From assembly GCA_032158295.1 (NCBI GenBank), contig JASTWB010000043.1, positions 48,405 to 112,404 of the forward strand: 64,000 nucleotides of DNA, given 5' to 3'. Positions 1-10,599 of the stretch are shown here, piece by piece. Position 1 is the first letter of the stretch; every line of letters begins with the position of its first letter. Position numbers and translations under genes: made by a program. Source of the stretch: Pycnopodia helianthoides. Lineage: Eukaryota; Echinodermata; Asteroidea; Forcipulatida; Asteriidae. The notes below the pieces were generated by a model. That model ran no database searches. It saw only the letters and a list, made by a program, of their open reading frames with translations, and was not told the DNA's origin.

Positions 1-200
1 GACGACCATTTAAGGGCTACGAGTCTATCAGGGTAGGACATCACGCCCATCCTCTGACCAAGAATAAAACAAGTGGCACGCTTCCGTACACGTTCAAGGG
101 CCTGAATTTGATGGGATGTATGAGGGAGCCATGCTGGCATACCGTATTCTAAAATGGGGAGAACCAGAGATTTATAGAGGCAGAACTTGGCTGAAACAGA
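1..200 (-). mobile_element. LINE reverse transcriptase, C-terminal fragment
   Basis: On the minus strand this end stays open for about 66 codons and gives the tail of a non-LTR retrotransposon reverse transcriptase. In order one sees LYKSLVLPILEYGMPAW, then LERVRKRATCFILG, then SYPDRL. This YK-LV-P-LEY/LE-V-RA/SY-RL pattern follows the RT thumb in Jockey- and CR1-like LINEs. The fragment runs off the window edge, so upstream (minus-strand 5') RT motifs are absent here; the coding sequence would continue beyond base 1. No stop or frameshift is seen in the visible part. The exact clade is not resolvable from this piece. Confidence 0.8.
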
Positions 201-589
201 GGAATTGAAATTTGTTTTTTTTTATTGAAATGTACCTACTTTTCAGTTATTAGGTTGTAAAACTTGTGACAAACCAGTGTATGCTCAAGACTGCATTACA
301 GCTTGCCCTGTTAAATCTGAAGCCTTTGTCAGGCATCTGAAAGTATATAGTTCTATGCAACTAGGGTGTTGTTTCTTGCAATATTTTCTTGCAACTTCGA
401 GGACCAGTTGAGCTCAAATACAGCCCTACAGGATCCAACAACAGAGCTAAGGAGGAAGACACCGTGATGCACTTCCTAGACTTCCTTGAGAAGTGTGATA
501 CTGGAGGTAATTATGTGCTGTTCAAACAAATCTCCAAATGCTCTAGCGGCTATCAAAGTGAAAGTTCATGAAAATGAAGTCATAAACTG
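201..589. other. No firm gene; small Cys-rich open segment
   Basis: A possible acceptor (TTTCAG ending at 246) precedes a short open stretch with a CKTCDKP motif and two further cysteines (about 247-340). It may be an exon remnant of a zinc-binding protein, but nothing supports a family. From 389 the open reading merges into the Gypsy remnant described next. Confidence 0.25.
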
Positions 590-1580
590 TCTAGAGAAGA
601 TACCTTCATGTGAATGTAAACATGATAGGGAATACAAACCATTTGTTTCAGATGGGTATGTGTCACTTGTAGGTATTAAAGGACACAGTAACAAAACAGA
701 TTAACATTCTGAAAGATACTGGTGCTGCCCAGTCTCTCATGATTGAAAGCATATTGCCATTTTCTGACAAGTTGTCCTCAGGTGCAAGTGTTCTTATTCA
801 AGGTGTTGAATGTAGGTGTATAACTATAAGTGTGCCACTCGATGTCCTAAATCTAGAATGTAATTTAGTGACAGGGCCAGTTACTGTTGGCATTAGGGCC
901 AGTTACTGTTGGCATTAGGCCTACTCTCCCTGTAGAGGGAATTACTTTCATCCTAGGCAATGATCTTGCAGAAGAAAAAGTGGTTGTAGAACCATGGGTG
1001 TGTAACAAACCCCCAAAATAGTAAAAGTACAGATAATCTTGAAAAAGAATTGCCATGTGTTTTCCCCGGCCTGTGCAGTGACAAGGGCTATGACCAAGCA
1101 AACCCAAGAGCAAAAGACTTGGGAGGAAATGAATGACCTTAATTTGGGAGAAATATTCATGGGACAAATGCAGTTAGACGAGGAAAATGGGAATTCCCAT
1201 ACAAAAGCAAACCCAGAGAAAACTTCTGGGAAATGTGAACCATCTAATTCAGTCTATGACAAAAACAACAGCTCATAGATGAACAGAAAAAGGACCTCAC
1301 AATCTCATCACTTGTAGAAAGAGCTCTCACAGAAGAAGAAGCCAAAAATGTCCCAGTTTGTTACTTTTTGAAGTCAGAAGTATTGATGCGGAAATGGAGA
1401 CCTCCAAAGGTTGCTGCTGATGAAGAATGGGAAGTTGTGTATCAAATAGTTGTCTCATCTTCCTACAGACAAGAAATACTTAAGTTGGAGCATGAAGCTC
1501 CAATGGCTGGTCATTTGGGAGTGAACAAAACTCATGACAAAATTATCAATCACTTCTCACAGGTTTTCAATGCGTTATAA
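590..1580 (+). pseudogene. Gypsy LTR-retrotransposon protease/integrase remnant (Gmr1-like order)
   Basis: Three frames together give a decayed Ty3/Gypsy polyprotein. Around 704-770 lies ILKDTGAAQSL, the aspartic protease active site (DTG), followed by flap-like sequence and ILGNDLA (about 955). From about 1368 a 70-residue open segment ends in HEAPMAGHLGVNKTHDKI, the zinc-binding H-H region at the start of integrase. In usual Gypsy elements reverse transcriptase lies between these; here protease runs to integrase in under 400 bp. That is the order known for Gmr1-like Gypsy elements, although an internal deletion is possible. A 22-bp duplication (873-916) and stops break the frame. The integrase core, RT and LTRs are missing. 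Confidence 0.7.
873..916. repeat. 22-bp tandem duplication inside the protease remnant
   Basis: AGGGCCAGTTACTGTTGGCA followed by TT occurs twice back to back (873-894 and 895-916). As 22 is not a multiple of three, it shifts the reading frame of the retroviral-type protease just before its C-terminal ILGNDLA block. It looks like a replication-slippage event after insertion. Confidence 0.9.
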
Positions 1581-1742
1581 ATGAAATAATAGTTACCGCC
1601 CTCTTGGAGCAAGCGCGCTTTTCTATTCATCAGTTGTTTCATTAAGACCTAATTACCTTTGTATTTACTTTAGCTGATGGTGGACACCTTAAGCAGTTTT
1701 TCAAAACAAATCTGAAGAAAAAAATAAGTTTGAAAGTGCCCT

Positions 1743-2198
1743 TTGCTTCCCAGGTGTCGCATAAGCCTTATTAATTTCTCGTTCAACTCTTTTTCTAGCA
1801 ACGAGCGAAAAAAGTACTACAAACACGCGCAAGAGGCTCCACAATGGTACTTGTCAATAATCATAGACTGCATGGACCAGAAGTCAACAAGCCTGCCGGG
1901 CTTCTTGATGACACCCAAGTCTGTGTGTTCCATGTGGAAGTTACCAACGCATATTACTGGTGGTATTGTTCATGGGAAAGGACACCATGTTTTTATTGAC
2001 TTTAAAGAGGTGCCACATGACAGCAACTTAACTATCAATGTGCTTCTTCAGACACTAATCAAATATCCATCTCTGCCACCAACACTGTACTTGCAATTGT
2101 ACAACTGTGGCCGTGAAAACAAGAACAAATATGTTTTTGCTCTTTGTTGTCTTCTTGTAGAACTGGAGATTTTCATGAAGGTTAGCAATACATTTTGA
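1743..2198 (+). pseudogene. DUF7869-like protein fragment
   Basis: This 151-codon open segment contains YLSIIIDCMDQKST..LP, a central THITGGIVHGKG block, and LYLQLYNCGRENKNKYVF followed by a hydrophobic stretch. The D-x-MDQ, HG and N-x-x-ENKN motifs match my memory of the DUF7869-type proteins found in many copies in molluscs, cnidarians and echinoderms, probably transposon-associated and with a nuclease-like layout of acidic residues. In intact relatives the middle motif usually reads DN; here it is YNC. The N-terminal region and everything after the ELEIF segment are missing, so this is a fragment, perhaps one exon. Not certain without a profile search. Confidence 0.5.
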
Positions 2199-2475
2199 CT
2201 AATGAGTCAAACTCTAACTACCTTTTAAGCTTATTTGGGGCATTTTTAAAGAGAATGAAACGAAATACAACTCTAACCCTGAGAATTCAGATTTCACAAA
2301 AAGCGGAAGCCCCAAGTAGTTGCAGATTTGAGGTCATTGACAGCACAGTTGTGTTTGAGGGCGCTGTTGTTAATTTTTCTGAGGTTATTGGGGGGGTTTT
2401 TAAATGAGAATGAAACGAGAATTAAACATCTCAGAAATAAACACTATGCAGAATTGAGGACATTTTTTTGAGGAA

Positions 2476-3702
2476 ATGGTCATCAAGCACGTACAAGCGT
2501 CCCATTATGATAAAGCTCTAGCTTGTATGTACAAGCTTCGTGGTGCACAAAAGGCAATTCATACATTTGTGCAAAGGGCAGCACATCGGGAGTTTACGAC
2601 CGTCATGCAACCTGAAAAGCGGTTAGCGTCACTAACTACTGCAGTAACCTTGGAGAATTTGGAGAAGTTCAAATGGACAAAAGTTATGGAGGAGGTGAAC
2701 AACAACATTGATGCCACAAAGCAAGAAAAGTAAACTGTAAGTGTGTTACCAGTATTTTTTAATTACAATGATACAACATGGTAACCAAACGTTTAAAACT
2801 AAATGACAGGAGTTGTATTTAAGTCGTATTTAATGAAAAATAAGTACTATGACCTAATAACACTTTCAATCAGACAGTATACCAACTTCCATTAACTAAT
2901 TATTTCCTTCACTCTGAATATCTTTGGATTGCTGTCTACAAATATAATTTCTTAAACAAGTACGCCTATCCCATAAGTTTGGAATAACACAGGTAAATGT
3001 GCTTTTTTACACAGTATTCCTTCAAGTGCATGCACTTAATCTTCAGATCTTTCTCAATGTTTTGAGTAATGGCCAGCGTATATTTACTAAGATTTACTTG
3101 GTTATTTTTAGGCGTAAATGGATGGCTGCCAGACCGTCTGGCCCACGATGTCACCTGGAACAGAACGGCAAACATAACAGGAGGGGCGGGTAAAAACGTG
3201 GCCCTTGATCTTCTGAACGAATTTGAGAACAATGAATTCAAGAGTAAGACCTAAATTACCAAAGAAGCTAAGGAATCAATAGCTATTATATAACTATATA
3301 AGATTCTATGTTATCGCATAACATTGTTATCAATTATTGCAGTGAATGGGGGTCATGAATACTGTGGATCGGTTTGCATCCACAAATTGTCATGTTGTTC
3401 TTTTTAGATGTTATTTAAAGGAAATTAACGAACATGATTGGTTGTTACTATTTGTAGATACGCTGAAGCTTGCAAGGGGCAACTATACCGACGCACACAT
3501 TGATCGTGTCAGCCGGATAACAGGGACCCTTGGAACCTCACTCAGAAAGATGTTTACTGAGCAACTGCTTGATCGTTACATGGCGAAATCCAACAAAACA
3601 AGGGTGTCAAGGCTCGGGGATATAATCAAATGCGTCCAGGCTTTTAAAGACAACCATCTCTTTCACCACATGCCCAGTAGGGCTCATACGTCGTTCCGCT
3701 AG
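2476..3702 (+). pseudogene. DUF6589-like module, copy 1 (C-terminal exons)
   Basis: Three exon-like blocks are seen. Block A (2476-2733) encodes KALACMYKLRGAQKAIHTF and ends in a stop. Block B (3112-3243) lies between an acceptor (TTTTAG) and a donor (GTAAGA) and encodes LAHDVTWNRTANITGG and DLLNEFENNEFK. Block C (3458-3702) follows TTTGTAG and encodes ARGNYTDAHIDRVSRI..., ending at a TAG. B joins to C in phase. The WNR-N-GG-GKN--DL--E--N--FK pattern is the conserved tail of DUF6589-type proteins, an orphan family with many copies in aquatic animals and fungi. Relative to copies 2 and 3, block A here lacks about 50 bp after EEVNN. Function of the family is unknown. Confidence 0.6.
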
Positions 3703-3790
3703 TATGACAGATGAAGTCAAAATTTTTGTTAAAGGAGTACAGCGCCCCAGTTACTGGGTCTAGAGTCAATGTTACTATGCTGCTGCACAA
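3703..3790 (+). pseudogene. Truncated N-terminal exon fused to block A
   Basis: The first bases of the MLLHAHSPKIY exon (intact-like at 5433-5720 and 62737-63020) run as far as the MLL codons, then jump directly into block A at a CACAAAAGG microhomology (the next bases repeat GTGCACAAAAGGCA). This marks the junction between tandem copies 1 and 2 and suggests a deletion by short homology. Confidence 0.6.
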
Positions 3791-5424
3791 AAGGTGCACA
3801 AAAGGCAATTCATACATTTGTGCAAAGGGCAGTACATCGGGAGTTTACGACCGTCATGCAACCTGAAAAGCGGATAGCGTCACTAACTACTGCAGTAACC
3901 TTGGAGAATTTGGAGAAGTTCAAATGGACAAAAGTTATGGAGGAGGTGAACAACAAGATGCCGTTTAGGAGGACAACCCTTTAAGGGAATGTTGCCCTTG
4001 GTATCCACATTGACGCCACAAAGCAAGAGAAGTAAACTGTAAGTGTGTTAACAGTATTTTTTAATTACAATGATACAACATGCTAACCAAACGTTTAAAA
4101 CTAAATGACAGGAGTTGTATTTAAGTCGTGTTTAATGAAAAATAAGTACTATGACCTAATAACACTTTCAATCAGACAGTATACCAACTTCCATTAACCC
4201 TAACAGACTAGACCCTTGGGTAAACATACTGCCCAAATCCTTCAATATCCTTCGGATTAAAGTGGTAATAAACCTAAAGTGCCCAAATCCTTCAATATCC
4301 TTCAAGTTATTGTAAGTATACATATTAGCCCAATCCTTCAAAATCCTTTTGAGACGGAAGTTAGGGAGTCAAAAAATGTCAAAAAAGCCCAAAACCTTCA
4401 GAATCCTATTTTGGCTAAGCTGCATAATACATAAAACCTTCAAAATCCTCCTATGTAAAAACAGCCCGGTAGCGCAAGTCCTGCGAAATCCTACCCTAAC
4501 AAAAACTCATTTTAGCCCAAAGCCTTCGAAATCCTCCTGTGTTGCAGATCCCTAATAGCCCAAGTCCTTCACAATCCTGCACTTTGGCAATGAGGATATT
4601 GTAGGACTTGGGTTCTTTAGGGTTAACCAATTATTTCCTTCACTCTGAATATCTTTGGATTGCTGTCTACAAATATAATTTCTTAAACAAGTACGCCTAT
4701 CCCATAAGTTTGGAACAACACAGGTAAATGTGATTTTTTTACACAGTATTCCTTCAAGTGCATGCACTTAATCTACAGATCTTTCTCAATGTTTTGAGTA
4801 ATGGCCAGCGTATATTTACTTGGTTTTTATGAGGCGTAAATGGATGGCTGCCAGACCGTCTGGCCCACGATGTCACCTGGAACAGAACGGCAAACATAAC
4901 AGGAGGGGCTGGTAAAAACGTGGCCCTTGATCTTCTGAACGAATTTGAGAACAATGAATTCAAGAGTAAGACCTAAATTACCAAAGAAGCTAAGGAGTCA
5001 ATAGCTATTATATAACTATATAAGATTCTATGTTATCGCATAACATTGTTATCAATTATTGCAGTGAATGGGGGTCATGAATACTGTGGATCGGTTTGCA
5101 TCCACAAATTGTCATGTTGTTCTTTTTAGATGTTATTTAAAGGAAATTAACGAACATGATTGGTTGTTACTATTTGTAGATACGCTGAAGCTTGCAAGGG
5201 GCAACTATACCGACGCACACATTGATCGTGTCAGCCGGATAACTGGGACCCTTGGAACCTCACTCAGAAAGATGTTTACTGAGCAACTGCTTGATCGTTA
5301 CATGGCGAAATCCAACAAAACAAGGGTGTCAAGGCTCGGGGATATAATCAAATGCGTCGAGGCTTTTAAAGACAACCATCTCTTTCACCACATGCCCAGT
5401 AGGGCTCATACGTCGTTCCGCTAG
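3780..5424 (+). pseudogene. DUF6589-like module, copy 2 (split by a MITE)
   Basis: This repeats copy 1: block A 3780-4035, block B about 4832-4973, block C from about 5180 to 5424. Block A keeps the stretch MPFRRTTL, a stop, then GNVALGIHIDATKQEK, which copy 1 has lost, so all copies share an in-frame stop here or have an unrecognised intron. The 118-residue open segment over block C (5068-5424) differs from copy 1 by one residue (Q to E in KCVEAF), so the copies are very young. A 425-bp MITE interrupts the A-B intron at 4198-4622. Confidence 0.6.
4198..4622. mobile_element. piggyBac-type MITE, insertion 1
   Basis: The element begins CCCTAACAGACTAG and ends TTCTTTAGGG, and is flanked on both sides by TTAA (4194-4197 and 4623-4626). 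Copy 1 of the host repeat (2892-2895) carries a single TTAA at the same place. TTAA duplication with CCC...GGG ends is the hallmark of the piggyBac superfamily. There is no transposase; the interior is built of degenerate GCCCAAATCCTTC-type repeats. It must have moved by transposase supplied from elsewhere. Confidence 0.8.
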
Positions 5425-5432
5425 TACGACAG

Positions 5433-5720
5433 ATGAAGTCAACATTTTTGTTAAAGGAGTACAGCGCCCCAGTTACTGGGTCTAGAGTCAATGTTACTAT
5501 GCTGCTGCACGCTCACAGCCCTAAGATATACAACTTCTGGCAGGCGGTTGTTGGAGTTGAAATGTGGCGTCAAGGGTCTCCGTTGAGACTGTTTGATTTG
5601 TTTCAACAAATTGGGTTGTGCCAGACCATCACTGTGGCAAGAGCCCATGTTGACACTACTTGCAAATCATACGACAAAGAAATTCTTGACTGGGAAGACG
5701 AAGCAGATCGAACCTCATAG
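5433..5720 (+). pseudogene. DUF6589-like N-terminal exon (module copy 2)
   Basis: An open segment of 95 codons carries MLLHAHSPKIYNFWQAVVG, then SPLRLFDLFQQIGLCQTI, then KSYDKEILDWEDE. This is the typical start of DUF6589-like proteins (a HS-K--FQ---G segment, then L--LGLC, then a W-D element). The exon is fused to GCAGATCGAACCTCATAG without the intron seen at 6727 and 63604, and the sequence after it returns to the intron that follows block A. It is therefore a rearranged copy. Upstream the frame opens from a TGA at 5432. Confidence 0.5.
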
Positions 5721-5788
5721 TTCTAGAACTCACTACTGTACTACTACGTTTAAAACTAAATGACAGGAGTCGTTTGAGTCGTATTTAA

Positions 5789-6212
5789 CCCTAACAGACT
5801 AGTCCCTTGGGTAGGCATACTGCCCAAATCCTTCGATATCCTTCAGATTAAAGTTGTCATAAACCTAAAGTGCCCAAATCCTTCGATATCCTTCAACTTA
5901 TTGTAAGTATACATTAGCCCAAATCCTTCAAAATCCTTTTGAGACAAAAGTTAGGGAGTCAAAAAAGGTCAAAAAAGCCCAAAACCTTCAGAATCCTATT
6001 TTGGCTAAGCTGCATAATACCTAAAACCTTCAAAATCCTCCTATGTAAAAACAGCCCAATAGCCCAAGTCCTGCGAAATCCTATCCAAACAAAAACTCAT
6101 TTTAGCCCAAACCCTTTGCAATCCTCCTGTGTTGCAGATCCCTAATAGCCCAAATCCTTCGCAATCCTGCACTTTGGCAATGAGGTTATTGTAGGACTTG
6201 TGTTCTTTAGGG
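5789..6212. mobile_element. piggyBac-type MITE, insertion 2
   Basis: This is a second copy of the element at 4198-4622, with the same CCCTAACAG/TTTAGGG ends and TTAA on each side (5785-5788, 6213-6216). The paralogous sequence at 63089-63092 is an empty site with one TTAA, which confirms both boundaries and the target duplication. Confidence 0.85.
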
Positions 6213-6501
6213 TTAATGAAAAATAAGTACTATGACCTTTAAACTTTCAATCAGACAGTATACCAACTTCAACCAATTATTTCCTTCACTCTGAATATCT
6301 TTGGATTGCTGTCAATCCTGTCATTAGTCAATGCATTTACTTTTTCGCCAGGTTGGCTTAAAAATTATATTTTTATAGTTGTGTGCTCATGAAATACTAT
6401 AACAAATATGGTTTTGTTTGAGGTAAAGTTTACATTGGATACTTCTGTCACACAGGTGTGTGGGTGTGAAAGGTACACAGAACAAGTGGATTGCAAAGCA
6501 G

Positions 6502-6726
6502 GACTCAATGTTGCTATGATGCTGCACGCTCATAGCCCTAAGATATTACAAGTTCTGGCAGACGGATGTTGGAGTTGAAATGTGGCGTCAAGGGTCTCCC
6601 GTTGAGACTGTTTGATTTGTTTCAACAAATTGGGTTGTGCCAGACCATCACTGCGGCAAGAGCCCATGTTGACACTACTTGCAAATCATACGACAAGAAA
6701 TTCTTGACTGGAAAGACGATATTGAA
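6502..6726 (+). pseudogene. DUF6589-like N-terminal exon, second decayed copy
   Basis: After AAAGCAG an exon resembling the one at 63380-63603 runs to GATATTGAA and a GTAAGT donor. It has two single-base insertions (an extra T in AGATATTACAAG and an extra C in GTCTCCCG), so the frame is lost in the middle. The downstream intron ends near 6807 and is followed by a GATCGAACC block also present at 63685. Confidence 0.55.
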
Positions 6727-6837
6727 GTAAGTTTTTGTTACACTTTACAAAGGATTCTGGTAGATTTTGTTTCAATGACATTTTCAGCTTTTTTTCTACG
6801 ATAGGGGATCGAACCCCATAGTTCTAGAACTCACTAC

Positions 6838-7201
6838 TGTACTACTACTATTTTTGTAGTACTACAGGGGAAAAAATGTCTTTAATTCTCAGCAATTCCC
6901 CCCCCCCCCCCCCACAGTCACACACACACACCCCTAAAATATAGTTTTGATCCATCTGTGTCAGGGTATAGGTCTACCATGTTATGTAGCTTTGCTTATA
7001 TGATTTGTAAATAGATCTAATCATAATTTCATATCGGTCAGTGGGGCACCTTCAAAAACTTTGTGGCGCTTTACGAATTGTATTCACTAACGATAATTTA
7101 AAATGCCATCATCTGTGATTTTGTACAACACAATGTTATGCAGATGTACCAAAATGCCATCATCTGTGATTTTGTACAACACAATGTTATGCAGATGTAC
7201 C
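6838..7201. repeat. Low-complexity tract and 51-bp tandem duplication
   Basis: A (CTA)n stretch, a run of C with (CA)n (6898-6935) and a perfect-looking 51-bp tandem duplication (7100-7150, 7151-7201, starting AAAATGCCATCATC) follow one another. The part from 6838 to 6967 recurs at 61515-61640, just before module copy 3, so it belongs to the amplified unit. Confidence 0.8.
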
Positions 7202-7560
7202 CTCAGGAAGAGAAGCACATAGCTGTAATCATCAGTCTGCTTCATGCTCTCATGGCAGATCAATGAACAAGATCGGAGAAGCTTAATATTACACTACAGC
7301 ATGCGCAGTGTCAGAATCAGAACATGACATATCAACAACAGGTATGCCCTCAAGGCTCAAGTGGGAACAAAATCTCATAAAAAATATTGAATGTAAGGAT
7401 CAATATCGTTTGGAACATCACAAACAAAGTTCTTGCAAACCTGTGAAATACCATCTTAGAGGAAGAACATATAAAAACCAAACCCCAAACACAATGTTGT
7501 ATTAATATGAAGGGAAATGTTCCCACAATTTGGCTGAGAAATGTACTGAAGTTTACTTAC

Positions 7561-7975
7561 CACCACCATAGATGTCAGGATGTTGTGAAACGGTTCACCT
7601 CAGAATAAGAAGATGATTCGCTCCTCTTTATCTTCAACTTCAGGGTGATTCTTGTAAATGTGAGACCGTACCAGAAATCACCAATCCACCATTCTTACTT
7701 CCGTGCAGATCCCCGCCAACACTGCTGAGTTCTGTGCTGGTGACTCCATGAAGACATTGGAAGGCAAGCCTCTCAATCCTCGTGTCAACTCCCTCCACTG
7801 TCAACTCAAGTGTGGCTGCTGAAGGCCGTCGCTTTCCATAGCGGCTACAACTCCAGTTTCCGTAGACAGTTCTGAATCCACATATAGTTTGCATAGTTAC
7901 AACTTCACAGTGTATTTCCTTCCTCCATGCAATGACACACATGAGTCTATCCGTGTTTAAATGTAGGTATTGCAA
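7561..7975 (-). pseudogene. Possible minus-strand exon of the amplified unit
   Basis: On the minus strand an open segment of 111 codons (7975-7640) is followed by IYKNHPEVEDKEE in another frame, and then by a good donor (GGTG/GTAAGTA) at 7561/7560. The paralogue at 63922-64000 reads KNHLEVEVKEEPSYSEVNF without a break up to the same donor, so the reading frame at the 3' end is probably genuine and the copy here is frameshifted by a small insertion. No family is recognised. It lies opposite in direction to the DUF6589-like exons. Confidence 0.3.
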
Positions 7976-8861
7976 ACAACGATGAGCTGTGAGATACAGC
8001 CAGCCATAACAAGTCCGTCATGGCCGCCGCTCGTACCACTTCACCAAAGACGTCCGGTGTGCATGCATTGCATGCCGCTCGCGTTGTGGTTGTCGTGGTG
8101 GTGGTTCAAATGTGCACTAAGCATGCTGTATTACGGTTAAATCGGTGTTTTCGCTGTCGTCCACTCTACCCTTCCTCCTTCAGTCCAGCACACGGGTGTT
8201 ACTTACTGTAAAAAATAGTGTGAACCCATCCAACCAAGTCAATAACCGTGTGTTCCTTACTCTATGGTTATACCCACCAACCATGGACCACACGACCATG
8301 AAGGAAGGAACGATACGACCAACACTTCGTTCCGTTGTGCTTAAAAAGTCAATAAACAATTCTGACAGTCCAACATCACTAGCTCACCGTGCGTGCAGCA
8401 CATGTGGCAATCCAGGCACGTGTGGAAATGGATTAGGGTGGCTAGAGCGCCCTCTGTAGTGGACATTTTGAGCGGCCAAGTTAAAGGTGTACATTGACTC
8501 CAACTCTCAAAATGTTGCTGTTGGAATTACTCCTCATCCGTTTTAAGAATTTTTCCTTCACTAAAACACTAGTTAGTGAGAAGTGATTTAAAAAAAACAT
8601 AAATTTGCCCTGAAAATACAACCAGCTGGAACATGAAGTCCAACATTTGGTCTAAAAAATAGCAGTTTATGTTTTGTCATGAATTTTATACACAAAAAGC
8701 ACACAATTCCAGAGTATATTAAAGTGAATTATTATACTCTACGTTTAAAATATCTTTCCAACCATATTTATTTTATAGCACACGCTTTTAATTGCCCCAA
8801 AGCGTGTGATCCAAAGGCGAAGTGCCCCTTTTATGTTATTTTTATTCAATTTTAAAATTTT
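7976..8861. other. CpG-richer stretch, then no recognised gene
   Basis: Positions 7990-8460 hold more CpG than their surroundings and an ATGGCCGCC near 8020. This could be a promoter for the minus-strand exon just described, but no TATA or initiator pattern decides it. From 8460 to 8860 nothing is seen. Confidence 0.25.
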
Positions 8862-9255
8862 CACACTTCATATTTCCATTTTCTAAAATATCCTTGTGAT
8901 TCTCAGGTTCCGTGTTGTTTATCACGTTCTTTGTATTAGTCAGGTTCCAAGTTCCAAATTTGGTCACAATTTCGTTGTATTTCACACTTCATATTTCCCT
9001 TTTCTAAAAAGTCCTTGTGAACCTCAGGTTCTGTGTAGTAAATCAGGTTCTTTGTATTAGTCAGGTTCCAAGCTCCAAATTCGGTCAGTATCTTTTTATT
9101 TCTCTTTTCTTAAATGTCCTTGTGTACCTCAGGTTCCGTGTAGTTAGTCAGGTTCTTTATGTTTATCAGGTTCCAAGTACCATATTCGCTCACAATATCT
9201 TTGTTATTCGCACCTCAGGTTCCGTGTTGTTTATCAAGTCCATTGCATTTGTTCA
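8862..9255. repeat. Tandem repeat of about 105-121 bp, three copies and a part
   Basis: Units contain CCTTGTGNNCCTCAGGTTCYGTG, GTCAGGTTCC and CACAATATCTTTGT blocks. The shared TCCTTGTG word occurs at 8891, 9012 and 9117, with a partial fourth unit ending near 9245. No coding potential is evident. Confidence 0.75.
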
Positions 9256-9282
9256 AACAATTTATAACATTTTATTTTGATT

Positions 9283-9655
9283 ATTTATTCTCCACCCTCT
9301 ACCACTCACCCCCTACCAAATCCCTACCCCTACCATCACCCCCTTTCCCCAATCTCCTTCCCTAGCCTGCCTTCCCTCACACCCATTTTACCACCCACAT
9401 ATACCCCCTGCCCACACCACCAACCCCTTCCCATACTCCCATACCCCCACTACCCCATATCTCCTTCTTATACCCCATACATTACCTTCCTCACCCTCCT
9501 CCCACACCCTCCCTTATACCACTTTCTACCACTTTCATCCCTCTCCCTCTCCAAACCCCTTACACTACCCCTCATTTACACCAATAACACCCCCTCCCCC
9601 TTCCTCCCTTTCATCCCATCCCTCCCCCTTAAACCACTCCAATTCAACTACATCT
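9283..9655. repeat. G-depleted C/T/A-rich tract
   Basis: Over about 370 bases the plus strand is composed almost only of C, T and A in ACCCC/CCTACC-like words, with hardly any G. A 170-codon proline-rich open frame here is a by-product of the missing G (few stops). The strand asymmetry is extreme and may allow unusual DNA structure. Confidence 0.8.
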
Positions 9656-10599
9656 CGCATACACCTAGCGTCTCACTCTCCCCTTGCCTGCGAGCCAATC
9701 ATAATACACTGCAAAACTTGCTATTTAAAAAAAAAATTATTCCATTCATGCCAAGTGTTTCAATGTCTAGATCTTTTATAACTAGTTGATACACTCATTC
9801 TATGCATACTATCATTTAGTATCCACGGTGGTGTCTTAAACGTTTACTATATGCCATGAGGTATATGTAGGACAGTTAGACTATAGGTCTTTCTTCATAC
9901 AAGATTATTATTATTATTATAACAACCAAAATCAGATGTTGGTTTTTATAGGTTTCAGATAAAGTTTTCTCGAATAAGACTTCATTTCAGAGGGAAATAT
10001 TTCACAATTTTTTTGTTTACTAGTATGAACTTCATAATCAGTAAGCTTTCATCTATTTTAAAACTAAAATTAAACAATGTTTTTTTTTCTTACCAATCAT
10101 GTATAATACCTTTAAAATAAAATGTAATTTCCACTGAATTTTGCATAATATTAGTCCTGCTAATCTGTTTGTGTGATTAACAACTGGACTGAAGCCTGTT
10201 AGTTCCAGGTAAATAGGTTTCCTTAAAATGTGAATACAGTTCTTTTCTTTGACATGGGATGTGAATACTTTATCTTGAGCCGCCAGATAATAATGTTCCC
10301 CCATACTCTTATTCACAGAAATGTTAAGTGTGAAATCATCTTTATGTTGAAAATTCCATGAAAGCCAATACATTCTAAAAAAGACTTCAGTTGTAGTTCA
10401 TCATTGAACTTGACAAACAAGCCTAATGAGAGAGACTGACAGACACCAATGGTTACAGAGATATTTTTCTGAGACGACACCCCAAAGAACATAACAGCAA
10501 AATAACTTATTGACTCTTGGCACAGCTTCAACTGTTTTTATTCCAAACAAGATCTGGTCAATTACCAGTTTGGCAAACATGTACGAAATACATGAAAAT
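9656..10599. other. No gene recognised
   Basis: AT-rich sequence with an ATT microsatellite at about 9907-9920. Minus-strand open frames near 10053-10531 have no family resemblance and no splice context. Confidence 0.4.

Noticed and set aside
4349..4555. 68-codon ORF (and its twin at 5939-6145)
   Set aside because: Both lie inside the piggyBac-type MITEs and reflect their internal repeats.
9277..9789. 170-codon proline-rich open frame
   Set aside because: It exists because the tract lacks G and therefore lacks stops; composition is low-complexity and no domain is present.
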